DNA from: Acinetobacter bouvetii
GTDB lineage: Bacteria > Pseudomonadota > Gammaproteobacteria > Pseudomonadales > Moraxellaceae
Direction: 5' to 3'
Assembly (NCBI RefSeq): GCF_902753875.1
Contig: NZ_CADDTS010000014.1
Location: forward strand, 1-64,000
Length of the DNA stretch: 64,000 bases
The position numbers were made by a program, and so were the translations under genes. Each line of letters opens with the position of its first letter. Within the stretch, counting starts at the first letter, position 1. Below are positions 51,611 to 61,214 of the stretch, piece after piece. The notes beneath the pieces were generated by a model. The model worked only from the letters and a program-made list of their open reading frames with translations, had not been told where the DNA came from and ran no database searches.

Positions 51611-51725
51611 ACGACGTCACACATTGACATTTCCAGAGTGTAATCTTTGGGAGCTGTTTGGTAACGCCAGTATTTCACATGTCCTGAAATGTTCAACCGT
51701 ATCCATAAATTACGAGAGCGTTTCA

Positions 51726-52385
51726 ATGTCCAGTTTAATTCAACCCGAAATTTTCTTTTCTGCCCTCCCTCCTGCTGAGCAGCGCATTCAAAAAGCACTA
51801 GAAGACATCCGCCAAGGCAAACCTGTATTGGTGATGGATGACTTTGACCGTGAAAATGAAGCCGACCTGATTGTGGCTGCAGAAACCTTAACTGTAGAAA
51901 CCATGGCTCGCATGATTCGTGATGGTTCAGGCATTGTTTGTCTTTGCCTGACTGATGAACTTGCCAATCATTTACAGCTTCCACCCATGGTGGCAGATAA
52001 TTCCAGTCATTTTAAAACCGCATTTACTGTAACGATTGAAGCAGCGCAAGGTGTCACTACAGGCGTATCAGCTAAAGACCGCACCACTACCGTCAAAGCT
52101 GCAATTAAAGATGGTGCAGTTGCCAGCGACCTCAACCGCCCTGGTCATGTCTTCCCTTTACGTGCCCGTGAAGGTGGTGTACTCACCCGTCGTGGACACA
52201 CCGAAGGTACGATTGATCTAGCACGTTTGGCCGGCTTAAAACCTGCAGGGGTTTTGTGTGAACTGACCAATCCCGATGGCACCATGGCATCAGGTATCCA
52301 AGTATTGTCCTATGGTCAAACACATGATTTAACAGTTATTACTATTGAAGAAATCATGCAGTATCGTATTCAGCACAATGTTTAA
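51726..52385 (+). CDS. ribB: 3,4-dihydroxy-2-butanone 4-phosphate synthase
   Basis: The 219-residue enzyme makes the four-carbon riboflavin precursor from ribulose 5-phosphate. [16 protein letters not shown] holds the acidic Mg2+ site, and [20 protein letters not shown] is the second signature. The ATG at 51726 matches the E. coli length of 217. There is no fused GTP cyclohydrolase II domain, so it is RibB and not RibBA. It is controlled by the FMN riboswitch upstream. Confidence 0.95.
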   Translation: MSSLIQPEIFFSALPPAEQRIQKALEDIRQGKPVLVMDDFDRENEADLIVAAETLTVETMARMIRDGSGIVCLCLTDELANHLQLPPMVADNSSHFKTAFTVTIEAAQGVTTGVSAKDRTTTVKAAIKDGAVASDLNRPGHVFPLRAREGGVLTRRGHTEGTIDLARLAGLKPAGVLCELTNPDGTMASGIQVLSYGQTHDLTVITIEEIMQYRIQHNV

Positions 52386-52413
52386 AATATTGCTTAAAAA
52401 ATTTTAGAATGAG

Positions 52414-52444
52414 AACAGGCCTGCTATCTCAAGCCTGTTTTTTC
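52414..52444. terminator. Terminator between ribB and the LysE gene
   Basis: AACAGGC and GCCTGTT pair around a 12-base loop, followed by T6. The loop is larger than usual. Confidence 0.6.
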
Positions 52445-52486
52445 AGCTTAAAATCTGCCATGATTCTTTCAAAAATCTCTCAAGCT

Positions 52487-53104
52487 CTAAGCAAAAACCG
52501 TTGCATAAATACCATACAGCGCAACCACGACCAAAATCATGCCGCAGGCTGCCAGTAATTTCGGATACAGTTGAGATTGGGATAAGCTATTAAATGAAAG
52601 ATATACTAAAGAGAGCGTCGCAAAATCTAAAATAATCCAGCTGATAGTCAGTACCGAAAAACTTAGATTCATGTCTGAAGTAATACCCACAAACTTTGGA
52701 AAAAATGAAGCGAAGAAAATAATATCTTTAGGATTGGAAATTCCGACCAGCAAGCCCTGTTTGAATCCACCCTGTGCGGCTTTCAGTTGCATAGGCTGTT
52801 CAACATGCGTGGTGAAAACTTCTTTTAAAATATCCAAACCGATATAGGCAATATACAGACAGCCCAATATTTTGATGCCATTCAACCAGTATTCATTGAT
52901 ATTTAAAATGCCTTTCAAAATACAGACAGATAGAACAATTAAAATCAGTGAAGCAAAATTTGTCCCAAAAATAGTTTGCAGGGCTTTTCTATAACCGCCC
53001 TGTAAACCCGCGCTTGCAACCAGTAACATGACCGGACCGGGCGTCGCAATCATCACCACCACAGCCACACAATATAAAAAATACTCGGAAGAATTCAAAA
53101 ACAA
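52487..53104 (-). CDS. LysE/RhtB-family amino-acid exporter
   Basis: The 205-residue protein has six hydrophobic segments and the family start YCVAVVVMIATPGPVMLLVASAGLQ (quoted in part), with ATPGPV and GYRKALQTIFGTNFAS. Members export amino acids such as lysine, homoserine or threonine. The substrate cannot be told from the sequence. It converges with ribB and is downstream of a DUF1289 gene on the same strand. Confidence 0.88.
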   Translation of the reverse strand: MFLNSSEYFLYCVAVVVMIATPGPVMLLVASAGLQGGYRKALQTIFGTNFASLILIVLSVCILKGILNINEYWLNGIKILGCLYIAYIGLDILKEVFTTHVEQPMQLKAAQGGFKQGLLVGISNPKDIIFFASFFPKFVGITSDMNLSFSVLTISWIILDFATLSLVYLSFNSLSQSQLYPKLLAACGMILVVVALYGIYATVFA

Positions 53105-53141
53105 TGTCTCTTATCTACTTAAAACCTGCAATTTTATGACG

Positions 53142-53166
53142 CAAAAAAAGAGGATCTAATCCTCTT
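53142..53166 (-). terminator. Terminator whose loop is the DUF1289 stop codon
   Basis: On the minus strand AGAGGAT-TAG-ATCCTCT forms a 7-bp stem and is followed by T7. The TAG in the loop is the stop codon of the DUF1289 gene, so the stem includes its final codons. Confidence 0.75.
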
Positions 53167-53644
53167 CTTCCATACTTTGCAGTAAATGCATACTGATGCC
53201 ATCCGCTCTTAAAAAAGCCAAATCATAACTCGCCGTTGCCAGAGCCAATACACGCCGCTCAAATTCATCCCATAAAGGACGAACGTCTTTATAGTGAATG
53301 CCTAAGCCACTATCAACAGTGAAATGACGGTTTTTCTCACACAACTTTAATGCATGGTAAAGCTTACGTCCTTTACTCGCATCAGGACGCAAGCGCACAC
53401 GCTTGGATAAAACAAAACCTTCAACATGGGCTATATCAGCCATGGGCAACATCGGTATCAGAATCTGATCCAGTTGTGAATCTAATCGACGCCAAATGGC
53501 CGTATGCTGTTCTGGAGTATAGGTATTCCACTTAATCACTTCATGATTAAAACGGCGGCAACCACGACAGACCGAATCACCAAACACGGTAGAGCAACGC
53601 CCTGCACATGGAGTTAAAGAGGCAATTCGACGATCAGTATTCAA
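53156..53644 (-). CDS. DUF1289-containing protein
   Basis: This 162-residue protein has a DUF1289 N-terminus with four Cys (CAGRCSTVFGDSVCRGCRR, about 13-31), a probable metal site, followed by a helical region. The C-terminal half (about 60-162) is additional and not known to me. It lies divergent from trhO across about 200 bases. Function unknown. Confidence 0.8.
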   Translation of the reverse strand: MNTDRRIASLTPCAGRCSTVFGDSVCRGCRRFNHEVIKWNTYTPEQHTAIWRRLDSQLDQILIPMLPMADIAHVEGFVLSKRVRLRPDASKGRKLYHALKLCEKNRHFTVDSGLGIHYKDVRPLWDEFERRVLALATASYDLAFLRADGISMHLLQSMEEED

Positions 53645-53849
53645 AATAAACTCCGAAATTCAACAACATAAAGGTCTTTCAGGTGCAGACCATTTTTAAT
53701 GTAGTACATAAGAGACACAGGCATCATACATCTCATAAACACAAATTAAAAACCATATTTTGCGAAGGGTTTTCTCGCTAATTTGGACAATTCACGGTAG
53801 AATATGCGCCTTAAATTTTGTCCTGTCTTAAATATATTTGGAGTATTCC

Positions 53850-54782
53850 ATGAACGCTACTGTAGAACAGCTTGCACCTGTAGAACAGCAAGCGACCACT
53901 GAATGGGTTGTTGCCGCACTTTATCAATTCAAAGAAGTTCAAGATCCAGCCGATCTTCAACAACGTCTTCTCGATTTGGTAAAAACCATCAATCTTTGTG
54001 GAACTCTAATTGTAGCGGGTGAAGGCATTAACGGGACGGTTGCCGGGGATCGTGTAGCGATTGACCGCATTCATCAATTCCTTCTGAACGAAGGTTTTAA
54101 TGCCATGGAATATAAAGAGTCACAGAGCTCTGAAAAGCCATTCCGTAAAATGAAAATCAAACTGAAACAAGAAATTGTGACTTTAGGCGTGGAAGTCAAA
54201 CCACGCGATTTAGTCGGTCACTATCTTGATCCTAAAGAATGGAATGAACTGATTGCACGTGACGACGTGATTTTGATCGATACGCGTAATGACTACGAAT
54301 ATAAAGCCGGTACATTTAAAGGTGCGCTTGATCCTCAAACTGAAACCTTCCGTGAATTCCCGGAATACGTAAAAAAAGAACTTGAACAGCACAAAGACAA
54401 GAAAATTGCCATGTTCTGTACTGGTGGGATTCGCTGTGAAAAATCCACTTCCCTGCTTCTTCAAGAAGGCTTTAATGAAGTCTACCACCTCAAAGGCGGT
54501 ATCTTGAAATACCTTGAGGAAACTCCAGCTTCCGAGAGCATGTGGGAAGGTGAATGTTTCGTCTTTGATGGTCGTACTGCCGTGACACATGGTGTAGAAG
54601 AAGGGCAAAACATTAAATGTCATGCCTGTGGCTGGCCTTTGCTTCCTGAAGAAGTTGAGCTTCCAAGTTATGAACATGGCGTGTCTTGCAAATACTGCAT
54701 CGATAAAACCAGCGAGAAACAAAAAGCCGGTTTCCGTATGCGTCAGTCGCAAATTGCAGCAGCTAAACGCAAACGTCTGTAA
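53850..54782 (+). CDS. trhO: tRNA uridine(34) hydroxylase TrhO (YceA, rhodanese-like)
   Basis: The 310-residue protein has a UPF0176 N-terminal domain and a rhodanese domain (about 120-230). The catalytic Cys is in MFCTGGIRCEKST, and a Cys-rich C-terminal segment with CHACGWPL and CKYC follows. E. coli TrhO hydroxylates U34 to ho5U in tRNA. The ATG at 53850 has GGAG 6 bases upstream; an upstream TTG is not needed. Confidence 0.93.
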   Translation: MNATVEQLAPVEQQATTEWVVAALYQFKEVQDPADLQQRLLDLVKTINLCGTLIVAGEGINGTVAGDRVAIDRIHQFLLNEGFNAMEYKESQSSEKPFRKMKIKLKQEIVTLGVEVKPRDLVGHYLDPKEWNELIARDDVILIDTRNDYEYKAGTFKGALDPQTETFREFPEYVKKELEQHKDKKIAMFCTGGIRCEKSTSLLLQEGFNEVYHLKGGILKYLEETPASESMWEGECFVFDGRTAVTHGVEEGQNIKCHACGWPLLPEEVELPSYEHGVSCKYCIDKTSEKQKAGFRMRQSQIAAAKRKRL

Positions 54783-54797
54783 TCCAGATTAAGAAAC

Positions 54798-54823
54798 AAA
54801 AGCTCTCACTCGAGGGCTTTTTA
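54798..54823 (+). terminator. Rho-independent terminator after trhO
   Basis: AGCTCTC and GAGGGCT pair with one G-T wobble around an ACTC loop, followed by TTTTTA. Confidence 0.7.
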
Positions 54824-54990
54824 TTTACCTAAAACTAACAATAAATAAAAAAAGATCACTAAGTCTTACTATTAATGTGTGTCACTTCACAAATAATCTG
54901 ATACTCTGAGATAAAAATTACAATAAATCTATAACCCATTCATTTTTAAAGTTAAAAATTAAATTTATAACGTGAAAAAGGAGTTAAATT

Positions 54991-55284
54991 ATGTCAAGAA
55001 CAATTAGTCGTTCAGCCAACTATACCCGTCGCTTCCACCTTGTACGCGAAAAAAATATTAAAAAAGTAGAACAAATTAAACAAACTTTAGAGCAGGAATC
55101 ACATCTTTTTATTGTGATCATGGGAGCAGTAATCGGTAGCATTTTTTCCCTGTTCATTGCCTATCACCTAACACCTAATTTGCTTGAATATGCCCTGCTC
55201 GGTGTGATTCCATTTGCACTCGCTTACAGTTTAAGAAAAGTATATATCCACACCCTGATTCATAGCCAAGAAGAATTACGATGA
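54991..55284 (+). CDS. Small two-helix membrane protein of unknown function
   Basis: The 97-residue protein has a basic N-terminus (RTISRSANYTRRFHLVREKN) and a short Lys/Gln coil, followed by two hydrophobic helices (about 39-60 and 67-84) and a polar end. AAGGAG lies 7 bases before the ATG. It lies upstream of the DedA gene by 75 bases. I do not recognise the family. Confidence 0.6.
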   Translation: MSRTISRSANYTRRFHLVREKNIKKVEQIKQTLEQESHLFIVIMGAVIGSIFSLFIAYHLTPNLLEYALLGVIPFALAYSLRKVYIHTLIHSQEELR

Positions 55285-55359
55285 CTTCTGGACGACACTT
55301 TACCCTGCAACAAATAAAATTTAGGATGGTGTAAATATCACAATTATTTGTATCACTTT

Positions 55360-55974
55360 ATGAATCTAACAGAGTGGATTATTTCTATTATGGAACAGTT
55401 GGGCTATCTCGGTATTGCCCTGCTGATGTTCCTTGACAATGTGTTTCCGCCCATCCCTTCCGAAATCATCATGCCATCCGCTGGTTACTCTGCCTCACAG
55501 GGTCAGCTGACTTTATTCGGCGTTATTATTGCCGGTTGTTTTGGCTCATTGCTCGCTGCCGCCTTACTCTACTGGGTTGGCTATAAATTTAATAATGACA
55601 GCATTTTTGGTTTCATTGACCGTTACGGTAAATATCTGTTTATTAAATCGGAAGATGTCAAAAAATCACTCGACTGGTTCGAACATTATGGACACCGTAT
55701 TGTGTTTTTTGGCCGCATGATTCCAGCAGTACGTTCGCTGATTAGTATTCCCGCAGGCATGAGCCAAATGCCTTTTTGGAAATTTATGTTTTATAGTGGT
55801 TTGGGCACCATCATTTGGACGACTTTTCTGGCCTGTATCGGTTTTTATTTTGGTGAAAATCAGGCACTGATGCAGCAAATTTTTAGCCAAGTCAGCCATG
55901 TGATCCTTGTAATTGTAATTGCCATTGTCATCTGGATTCTTTATCGCAGGCATAAACGCAGCACTAAAATCTAG
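55360..55974 (+). CDS. DedA-family membrane protein
   Basis: This inner-membrane protein has re-entrant and transmembrane helices and the DedA signature FGRMIPAVRSLISIPAGMSQM (about 122-142) with LDNVFPPIPSEIIMPSAGY near the start. DedA proteins help translocate lipid carriers such as undecaprenyl phosphate, supporting membrane potential and division. The start is not certain: ATG 55360 is used, with an in-frame ATG at 55390 and no good ribosome site. There are 204 residues. Confidence 0.88.
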   Translation: MNLTEWIISIMEQLGYLGIALLMFLDNVFPPIPSEIIMPSAGYSASQGQLTLFGVIIAGCFGSLLAAALLYWVGYKFNNDSIFGFIDRYGKYLFIKSEDVKKSLDWFEHYGHRIVFFGRMIPAVRSLISIPAGMSQMPFWKFMFYSGLGTIIWTTFLACIGFYFGENQALMQQIFSQVSHVILVIVIAIVIWILYRRHKRSTKI

Positions 55975-56077
55975 CCAACATCATAGAGCTGGACAGTATT
56001 TAAAATTTTGCAATTGAATTTATGGCGGGTGCACCCAGTTGACTACACAAGCTAATTTCTCATTTCTGCATTCAATA

Positions 56078-56104
56078 AAAAAGCACCTATCAAAGGTGCT
56101 TTTT
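56078..56104. terminator. Bidirectional Rho-independent terminator
   Basis: AAAAAGCACCT and AGGTGCTTTTT form an 11-bp stem with an ATCAA loop. It lies between DedA and the tandem repeats and serves transcripts from both sides. Confidence 0.88.
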
Positions 56105-56132
56105 CAACTAAGCCAATTCGTTTGATGTATGA

Positions 56133-56342
56133 GCCGTAATGATAACGGTGCAAGATCAACATCATGCTGGCTCAGGTATATGCGCTGCGATTGTAGCGGC
56201 GCAAGGTGTATCATCACGCTGGCGTGTGATACATGAGCTGCGATTATAGCAGCGCAAGGTGTGCCATCACGCTGGTGTGTGATACATGAGCTGCGATTAT
56301 AGCAGCGCAAGGTGTGCCATCACGCTGGCGTGTGGTACATTA
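56133..56342. repeat. 53-bp tandem repeat array, about four copies
   Basis: Copies begin at 56184, 56237 and 56290, exactly 53 bp apart, and a more diverged copy precedes them from about 56133. The last two full copies differ at only about three positions. Each unit contains two dyads: GCTGCGATTATAGCAGC (17 bases), and a longer one spanning the boundary (TGTATCA/TGATACA around CACGC-TG-GCGTG). The final copy overlaps the 3' end of the UPF0149 gene. There are no spacers between units, so this is not a CRISPR. Confidence 0.85.
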
Positions 56343-56844
56343 AATATAGCTCATTCAAGTTGTCTGGAATTTCTTCCGCAATTTCGTCCATGAGCTGACC
56401 GTTGCGGCGGAAAGATTCCATTTGTGGATCTTCTTCATCCACGCCACTGAACACCATCATTGGTAAAGTTAAGTCTACCAATTGCTCTTCATGTTCAGGC
56501 GTAAACCAGGCATCTTCGTTCAAGAACATCGCATCGACAAAGCCAACGCTCCAGTCACCTAAACTTGAATCCACTTCTGCTTCTTCAATTTCAAAAGGAA
56601 ACTCGATTCCTTCTTCATTGGCCAAGCTTTGACGAATTGATTCTAACCATGCTTTTACTTGGGCAATAATTTCAGCAGGTACTTTCTTTTGATTGTTATC
56701 AAAAAGTTCGTCCAGCCATTTATCGAATTTCGGACCAACAGCAATTGCACATAAAAAGCCATGAGTAGCCGGGAAATCTAGACCATATTCATTTTGGTCG
56801 CCATCTAGATATTCGCTCAAAAGGTCTAAATCTAAAGCACTCAT
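56320..56844 (-). CDS. UPF0149 (YecA/YgfB-like) protein
   Basis: The 174-residue acidic protein has the UPF0149 pattern SEYLDGDQNEYGLDFPATHGFLCAIAVGP (quoted in part) near the start, and DWSVGFVDAMFLNEDAW in the middle. The family includes YgfB-like proteins of unknown general function. The last residues (about MYHTPA) and the stop are encoded inside the third 53-bp repeat, so the natural C-terminus may have been altered by repeat insertion. A hairpin lies upstream, between it and the PA3496-type gene. Confidence 0.85.
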   Translation of the reverse strand: MSALDLDLLSEYLDGDQNEYGLDFPATHGFLCAIAVGPKFDKWLDELFDNNQKKVPAEIIAQVKAWLESIRQSLANEEGIEFPFEIEEAEVDSSLGDWSVGFVDAMFLNEDAWFTPEHEEQLVDLTLPMMVFSGVDEEDPQMESFRRNGQLMDEIAEEIPDNLNELYLMYHTPA

Positions 56845-56877
56845 TTAAAATCCAGGTTTGTAAAATAACTACGGCAT

Positions 56878-56903
56878 AGCATAGCATTTTAGCCCGCTAT
56901 GCT
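56878..56903 (-). other. Hairpin between the PA3496-type and UPF0149 genes
   Basis: AGCATAGC and GCTATGCT pair around a 10-base loop. There is no T-run, so attenuation is possible but not supported. Confidence 0.35.
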
Positions 56904-56913
56904 GAATCCTATT

Positions 56914-57123
56914 TTAGTCTTCTTCGTCATCAAAATCGTCGTCATCATCCAGATCATAATCAAAATCTTTCAGTTCACGCTCTAAACGACGTTGTGCGAG
57001 AAGGTCATCAATGAGACGACGTTTTTCTAACGACTCTTTAGCACTAATTTTGCTTGATACTTCATCAAAACTAACATCATCATCACTGTAGCTATCATCT
57101 AGTTCAAAATCTGTAGAAGACAC
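56914..57123 (-). CDS. PA3496-type small acidic protein
   Basis: The 69-residue protein has an acidic start (FELDDSYSDDDVSFDEVSS), a basic helix (EKRRLIDDLLAQRRLERELKD) and an Asp-rich tail (DLDDDDDFDDEED). This matches the family annotated as PA3496-like, putative envelope integrity. The biochemical role is unknown. It is divergent from rpoD across 369 bases. Confidence 0.75.
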   Translation of the reverse strand: MSSTDFELDDSYSDDDVSFDEVSSKISAKESLEKRRLIDDLLAQRRLERELKDFDYDLDDDDDFDDEED

Positions 57124-57492
57124 TAAAACTACCTCATGGTGAAAAAAGTGAATGGGTCTAGGCGCTATTTATCGTGCTTATGCATTCTTGTCAAGTATTT
57201 TTATTTTTTTCTCTCACAAAGCTGGTTTAATCTTGTTTTTCCCCCTAAAAATTGTGTATTTATTAGTACCTAGAATTTTCATCATGGCCTAATAAAAACT
57301 CAATATATTTTGAGTGATCCACCCGATGCACTTGAAAAAGAAATTTCCAGCCCAATATTGAAAATAGTTGTTAAAACAAATTCATATTTTTTTAATGAGA
57401 CTTGAGCAATCAATATTCAAAACAATTTTAAACGAATTGTGCTATCATGCACGGTTTTTCACTGCCACAGATTCAACGAAGAGTAAGCAAAG
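57124..57492 (+). promoter_or_regulatory. rpoD upstream region with an extended -10
   Basis: This 369-bp spacer is AT-rich. TGCTATCAT at 57441-57449 is an extended -10 (TGnTATCAT), 44 bases before the ATG at 57493. A clear -35 at standard spacing is missing. No ORF or RNA gene stands out. Confidence 0.5.
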
Positions 57493-59379
57493 ATGAGCGA
57501 TATGACTTCCCCTACTTCGCAAGTAGCGGCTCTGATTAGCCGAGGCAAAGAGCAAGGTTACTTAACTTACGCTGAGGTTAACGATCATCTCCCCGACTCG
57601 ATCACGGAAAGCGAACAGATTGAAGACATTATTCAAATGCTTCAAGACGTCGGTATTCCAGTGCATGAACGTGCGCCTGAATCTGATGACACCATGTTCG
57701 ATGGTTCCAGTGCAGAAGCTGCCGATGAAGTTGCCGAAGAAGAAGCGGCAGCAGTACTGGCCTCTGTTGAAAACGAACCTGGTCGTACCACGGATCCAGT
57801 ACGGATGTACATGCGTGAAATGGGAACGGTTGAACTATTAACGCGTGAAGGCGAAATTAGCATTGCCAAACGTATTGAAGAAGGTATTCGTGACGTTCTT
57901 CACTCCATTGCCTACTGGCCAAATGCTGTTGAAGTTGTATTAAAAGAATATAACGATGTTGCCGAAGGTGAACGTCGTCTTGCTGATATTTTATCTGGTT
58001 ATTTAGACCCAGAATCTGACGAAGAAATTCCAGAAGTTTTAGAAGATGAATCTGAAATCGATGACGATGAAGAATCGACCTCTAAATCAACTAAAGATGT
58101 AAAACTGGATGATGATGACGAAGAAGAATCTGAAAGTGATGATGATTCTGAAGGTGAATCAGGTCCAGATCCAGAAATTGCCCGCGTACGTTTTGCTGAA
58201 CTGGAAGAAGCCTGGAAAGTCACCAAAGCTGCCATTCAACAACATGGCCGTAATAGCAAACAAGCTGAAGAAGCACTTGAAGCATTAGCCACTGTGTTCA
58301 TGATGTTCAAATTTACCCCACGTTTATTTGACATCATTTCTGAAATGATTCGTGGTACCCATGAACAGATTCGTACTTCTGAACGTGAAGTCATGCGTTA
58401 TGCAGTACGTCGCGGTCGTATGGATCGTACTCAGTTCCGTACTTCTTTCCCGGGTCAGGAATCTAATCCAGCTTGGTTAGATGAGCAAATTGCCAAAGCA
58501 CCTGCCGAGCAAAAAACTTATTTAGAAAAAGTACGTCCAGATGTATTGGCATTCCAGCAAAAGATTGCCGACATCGAAAAAGAATTGGGCTTGAATGTTA
58601 AGGACATTAAAGACATTTCTAAACGTATGGCCGTGGGTGAAGCCAAAGCCCGTCGTGCGAAAAAAGAAATGGTTGAAGCCAACTTGCGTCTGGTGATTTC
58701 AATTGCGAAAAAATACACCAACCGTGGTTTGCAATTCCTTGACTTGATTCAAGAAGGTAACATCGGTCTGATGAAAGCGGTAGACAAGTTTGAATACCGC
58801 CGTGGTTATAAATTCTCGACTTATGCAACTTGGTGGATTCGTCAGGCAATTACCCGTTCGATTGCCGATCAGGCACGTACCATTCGTATTCCAGTACACA
58901 TGATTGAAACCATTAACAAGATCAACCGTGTATCACGTCAATTGCTTCAGGAAATGGGCCGTGAGCCAACGCCTGAGGAATTGGGCGAACGTCTGGAAAT
59001 GGATGAAGTTAAAGTGCGTAAAGTGCTTAAAATTGCCAAAGAGCCGATTTCGATGGAAACGCCGATTGGTGATGATGAAGATTCGCATCTTGGTGACTTC
59101 ATTGAAGATGGCAACATTACCTCTCCGGTGGATGCAGCAACTTCAGAAGGCTTAAAAGAAGCGACTCGTGAAGTGCTTGAAAACCTGACTGAACGTGAAG
59201 CGAAAGTCTTGAAAATGCGTTTCGGTATCGACATGCCTACTGACCATACTTTGGAAGAAGTGGGTAAACAGTTTGATGTGACCCGTGAACGTATCCGTCA
59301 GATTGAAGCCAAAGCATTGCGTAAATTACGTCATCCTTCCCGTTCTGAACACTTGCGTTCATTCCTTGAAAATGACTAA
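57493..59379 (+). CDS. rpoD: RNA polymerase primary sigma factor (sigma-70)
   Basis: The 628-residue protein has all sigma-70 regions: 1.1 at the N-terminus, 1.2 with [20 protein letters not shown], region 2 ([39 protein letters not shown], quoted in parts), region 3, and region 4 ending [20 protein letters not shown] long Asp/Glu/Ser-rich insert (about 173-230) lies in the non-conserved region between 1.2 and 2.1. It directs transcription of housekeeping genes. Confidence 0.98.
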   Translation: MSDMTSPTSQVAALISRGKEQGYLTYAEVNDHLPDSITESEQIEDIIQMLQDVGIPVHERAPESDDTMFDGSSAEAADEVAEEEAAAVLASVENEPGRTTDPVRMYMREMGTVELLTREGEISIAKRIEEGIRDVLHSIAYWPNAVEVVLKEYNDVAEGERRLADILSGYLDPESDEEIPEVLEDESEIDDDEESTSKSTKDVKLDDDDEEESESDDDSEGESGPDPEIARVRFAELEEAWKVTKAAIQQHGRNSKQAEEALEALATVFMMFKFTPRLFDIISEMIRGTHEQIRTSEREVMRYAVRRGRMDRTQFRTSFPGQESNPAWLDEQIAKAPAEQKTYLEKVRPDVLAFQQKIADIEKELGLNVKDIKDISKRMAVGEAKARRAKKEMVEANLRLVISIAKKYTNRGLQFLDLIQEGNIGLMKAVDKFEYRRGYKFSTYATWWIRQAITRSIADQARTIRIPVHMIETINKINRVSRQLLQEMGREPTPEELGERLEMDEVKVRKVLKIAKEPISMETPIGDDEDSHLGDFIEDGNITSPVDAATSEGLKEATREVLENLTEREAKVLKMRFGIDMPTDHTLEEVGKQFDVTRERIRQIEAKALRKLRHPSRSEHLRSFLEND

Positions 59380-59444
59380 CAGCTAGTCTACCGATGGGGA
59401 GTTGAAAAGCAATTCAGCATCCCCATTAAGTATTCAACACACAT

Positions 59445-59470
59445 AACGCCTGCATTTACGCAGGCGTTTG
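59445..59470 (+). terminator. Hairpin after rpoD
   Basis: AACGCCTGC and GCAGGCGTT form a 9-bp stem with a 6-base loop. Only a short T-run follows, so it may terminate weakly and let transcription reach ybeD. Confidence 0.6.
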
Positions 59471-59487
59471 ATATAAGGGGGACTACT

Positions 59488-59781
59488 ATGACCATGTTAG
59501 ACCGTACGCCATCTCGTGAACTTCAAGAAGATCTTTGGGTTTTCCCAATGGATTATCCAATTAAACTGATTGGTGAAGCCTGCGAAGAATTACATATTGC
59601 TGTGGTAGAAATTTTGGTAAAACATTTCCCGGAATTTGATGGTAACAGCATCAAGGTACAACCTTCACGTACCGGAAAATATCATTCTTTGACTGCTCAA
59701 ATTGTTTTTGTAGAACTTGAACAAGTCCATGCGCTCTATGCTGATTTAGCCGCATGTCCATTGATCAAGACAGCGCTTTAA
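59488..59781 (+). CDS. ybeD: DUF493 protein (YbeD)
   Basis: This 97-residue protein has a ferredoxin-like fold predicted from FPMDYPIKLIGEACEELH and the C-terminal QIVFVELEQVHALYADL, as in YbeD. In E. coli ybeD lies before lipB, as here, and its role is undefined. GGGGG lies 8 bases before the ATG. A terminator separates it from lipB. Confidence 0.88.
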   Translation: MTMLDRTPSRELQEDLWVFPMDYPIKLIGEACEELHIAVVEILVKHFPEFDGNSIKVQPSRTGKYHSLTAQIVFVELEQVHALYADLAACPLIKTAL

Positions 59782-59790
59782 GCACAAAAA

Positions 59791-59815
59791 AAACACGCTC
59801 TCTGCGTGTTTTTTT
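59791..59815 (+). terminator. Rho-independent terminator after ybeD
   Basis: AAACACGC and GCGTGTTT pair around TCTCT, with an A-run before and a T-run after. Confidence 0.85.
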
Positions 59816-59941
59816 ATTTATCCAGTAATTATAAATTGCTGGTTTGATCAAAATACCAAATCACCTCCTGATCATCCCCCATTTCAGGTTGATTTCATTA
59901 TAATCTTTCCATCCTCTTGAATTTTTAAGGGCGCACTTCAC

Positions 59942-60601
59942 GTGACTGATGCTGTTCTAAAACCAAAACTAATTATTCGTCAATTTAACCAGCTTACTCC
60001 CTATCCTGACCGTTTTCAGGACATGAAAAACCTGACCGAAAACCGTGATGAGAATACGCCAGATGAACTGTGGATTTTGCAGCATCATGATGTGCTGACC
60101 CAAGGTCAGGCCGGTAAGCCTGAACATATCCTGATGTCGAGCAATATTCCAGTGGTACAAACGGATCGTGGTGGGCAAGTTACCTGGCATGGTCCAGGTC
60201 AGTTGGTGGCTTATTTCATGTTCGATTTAAATCGCCTGGGCTGGAATGTGCGCACGCTGGTGTCCTATGCCGAAAACCTGATGATTGAGCTGCTGAAAAA
60301 ATACGGCATTGAAGCCTATGCCAAACCTGATGCACCAGGCGTGTATGTCGATGAGCGCAAAATTGGTTCTTTGGGTTTTAAAATCCGTAAAGGCCGCAGC
60401 TATCATGGACTGGCACTGAATATTGACTGTGACCTGTTTGGTTTCCACACCATTAATCCATGCGGTTATGCCGGTCTAGAAATGGTCCGCATTCAGGATC
60501 TGGTTCCAGACTACCCAAAATTCGCGAACTTATGCGTCGATATCATTGAAACTTTAAACAACAGCGGTTACTTTAGTGAAGTCCAGGTCATGCAACAATA
60601 A
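59942..60601 (+). CDS. lipB: Octanoyl-ACP:protein octanoyltransferase LipB
   Basis: The 219-residue enzyme moves octanoyl from ACP to lipoyl domains such as that of SucB. RGGQVTWHGPGQLVAY and the conserved Lys in KIGSLGFKIRKG, with the Cys in INPCGYAGL, form the active site. The start is a GTG. lipA, normally nearby, is not in the window. Confidence 0.94.
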   Translation: MTDAVLKPKLIIRQFNQLTPYPDRFQDMKNLTENRDENTPDELWILQHHDVLTQGQAGKPEHILMSSNIPVVQTDRGGQVTWHGPGQLVAYFMFDLNRLGWNVRTLVSYAENLMIELLKKYGIEAYAKPDAPGVYVDERKIGSLGFKIRKGRSYHGLALNIDCDLFGFHTINPCGYAGLEMVRIQDLVPDYPKFANLCVDIIETLNNSGYFSEVQVMQQ

Positions 60602-60679
60602 TTTTGCTTTTGACATAAAAATAAATTAGAGTATTTACTCTAAACTAATAAAATATTTTTTAGATAAAGGGATGCGCGA

Positions 60680-61213
60680 GTGATTTCAACCAAATCCGTT
60701 AAGCCCGCTTTACAACTCAGCTATGTCAAACTCATGATGGATGTGATTGGCAGAGGCTTAGTCATGGCGAGTCAAGTCGATGCCGAAGTCAAACAGGAAG
60801 TTTCAAAATTTCCTGTAGGTTTCGTGCTGTCAATGAAAGTATTTCCCAATGGTCCGGCTTTTATTGCCAAGGTCACGGAAGACCATCAATTAAAACTACT
60901 ACCCTTTTTTGAGAGCAAACCTGACCTCACCATTACCTTTAAACATCTAAGCCATGCTTTTTTAGTCTTTTCTTTTCAGGAAAGTACTGCTCAGGCATTT
61001 GCCAATGACCGTATGATTGCCGATGGTGATATTTCATTTGCCATTCGTCTGGTGCGTTGTTTAAACAAAATGGAAGCGCTCATTTTACCGAAACTCTTAG
61101 CCGAGCTGGCAGTAAAACAATATCCAACCGAATTGAGCTTAAAAGAAAAACTGACTGGAGCTGCAAATATTTATTTGAAAGTAGCTCAATCCTATTTTAA
61201 ACGGAGTGCATAA
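60680..61213 (+). CDS. SCP2-like putative lipid-binding protein
   Basis: The 177-residue protein resembles a sterol-carrier protein 2 fold: KFPVGFVLSMKVFPNGPAFIA, then PDLTITFKHLSHAFLVFSF, then a helical end. No catalytic residues are evident. The start is a GTG with AGGGA upstream. Its stop overlaps the in-frame GTG region of the next gene, so the two are co-transcribed. Lipid or quinone binding is inferred only from fold memory. Confidence 0.55.
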   Translation: MISTKSVKPALQLSYVKLMMDVIGRGLVMASQVDAEVKQEVSKFPVGFVLSMKVFPNGPAFIAKVTEDHQLKLLPFFESKPDLTITFKHLSHAFLVFSFQESTAQAFANDRMIADGDISFAIRLVRCLNKMEALILPKLLAELAVKQYPTELSLKEKLTGAANIYLKVAQSYFKRSA

Positions 61214-61214
61214 C

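Noticed and set aside
51570..51725. N-terminal extension of ribB
   Set aside because: It would translate the FMN riboswitch. The ATG at 51726 matches the known RibB length.
56104..56310. Minus-strand 68-codon ORF
   Set aside because: It is generated by the 53-bp tandem repeats and has no ribosome site or family.
56133..56342. Possible CRISPR array
   Set aside because: The units are directly adjacent with no variable spacers.
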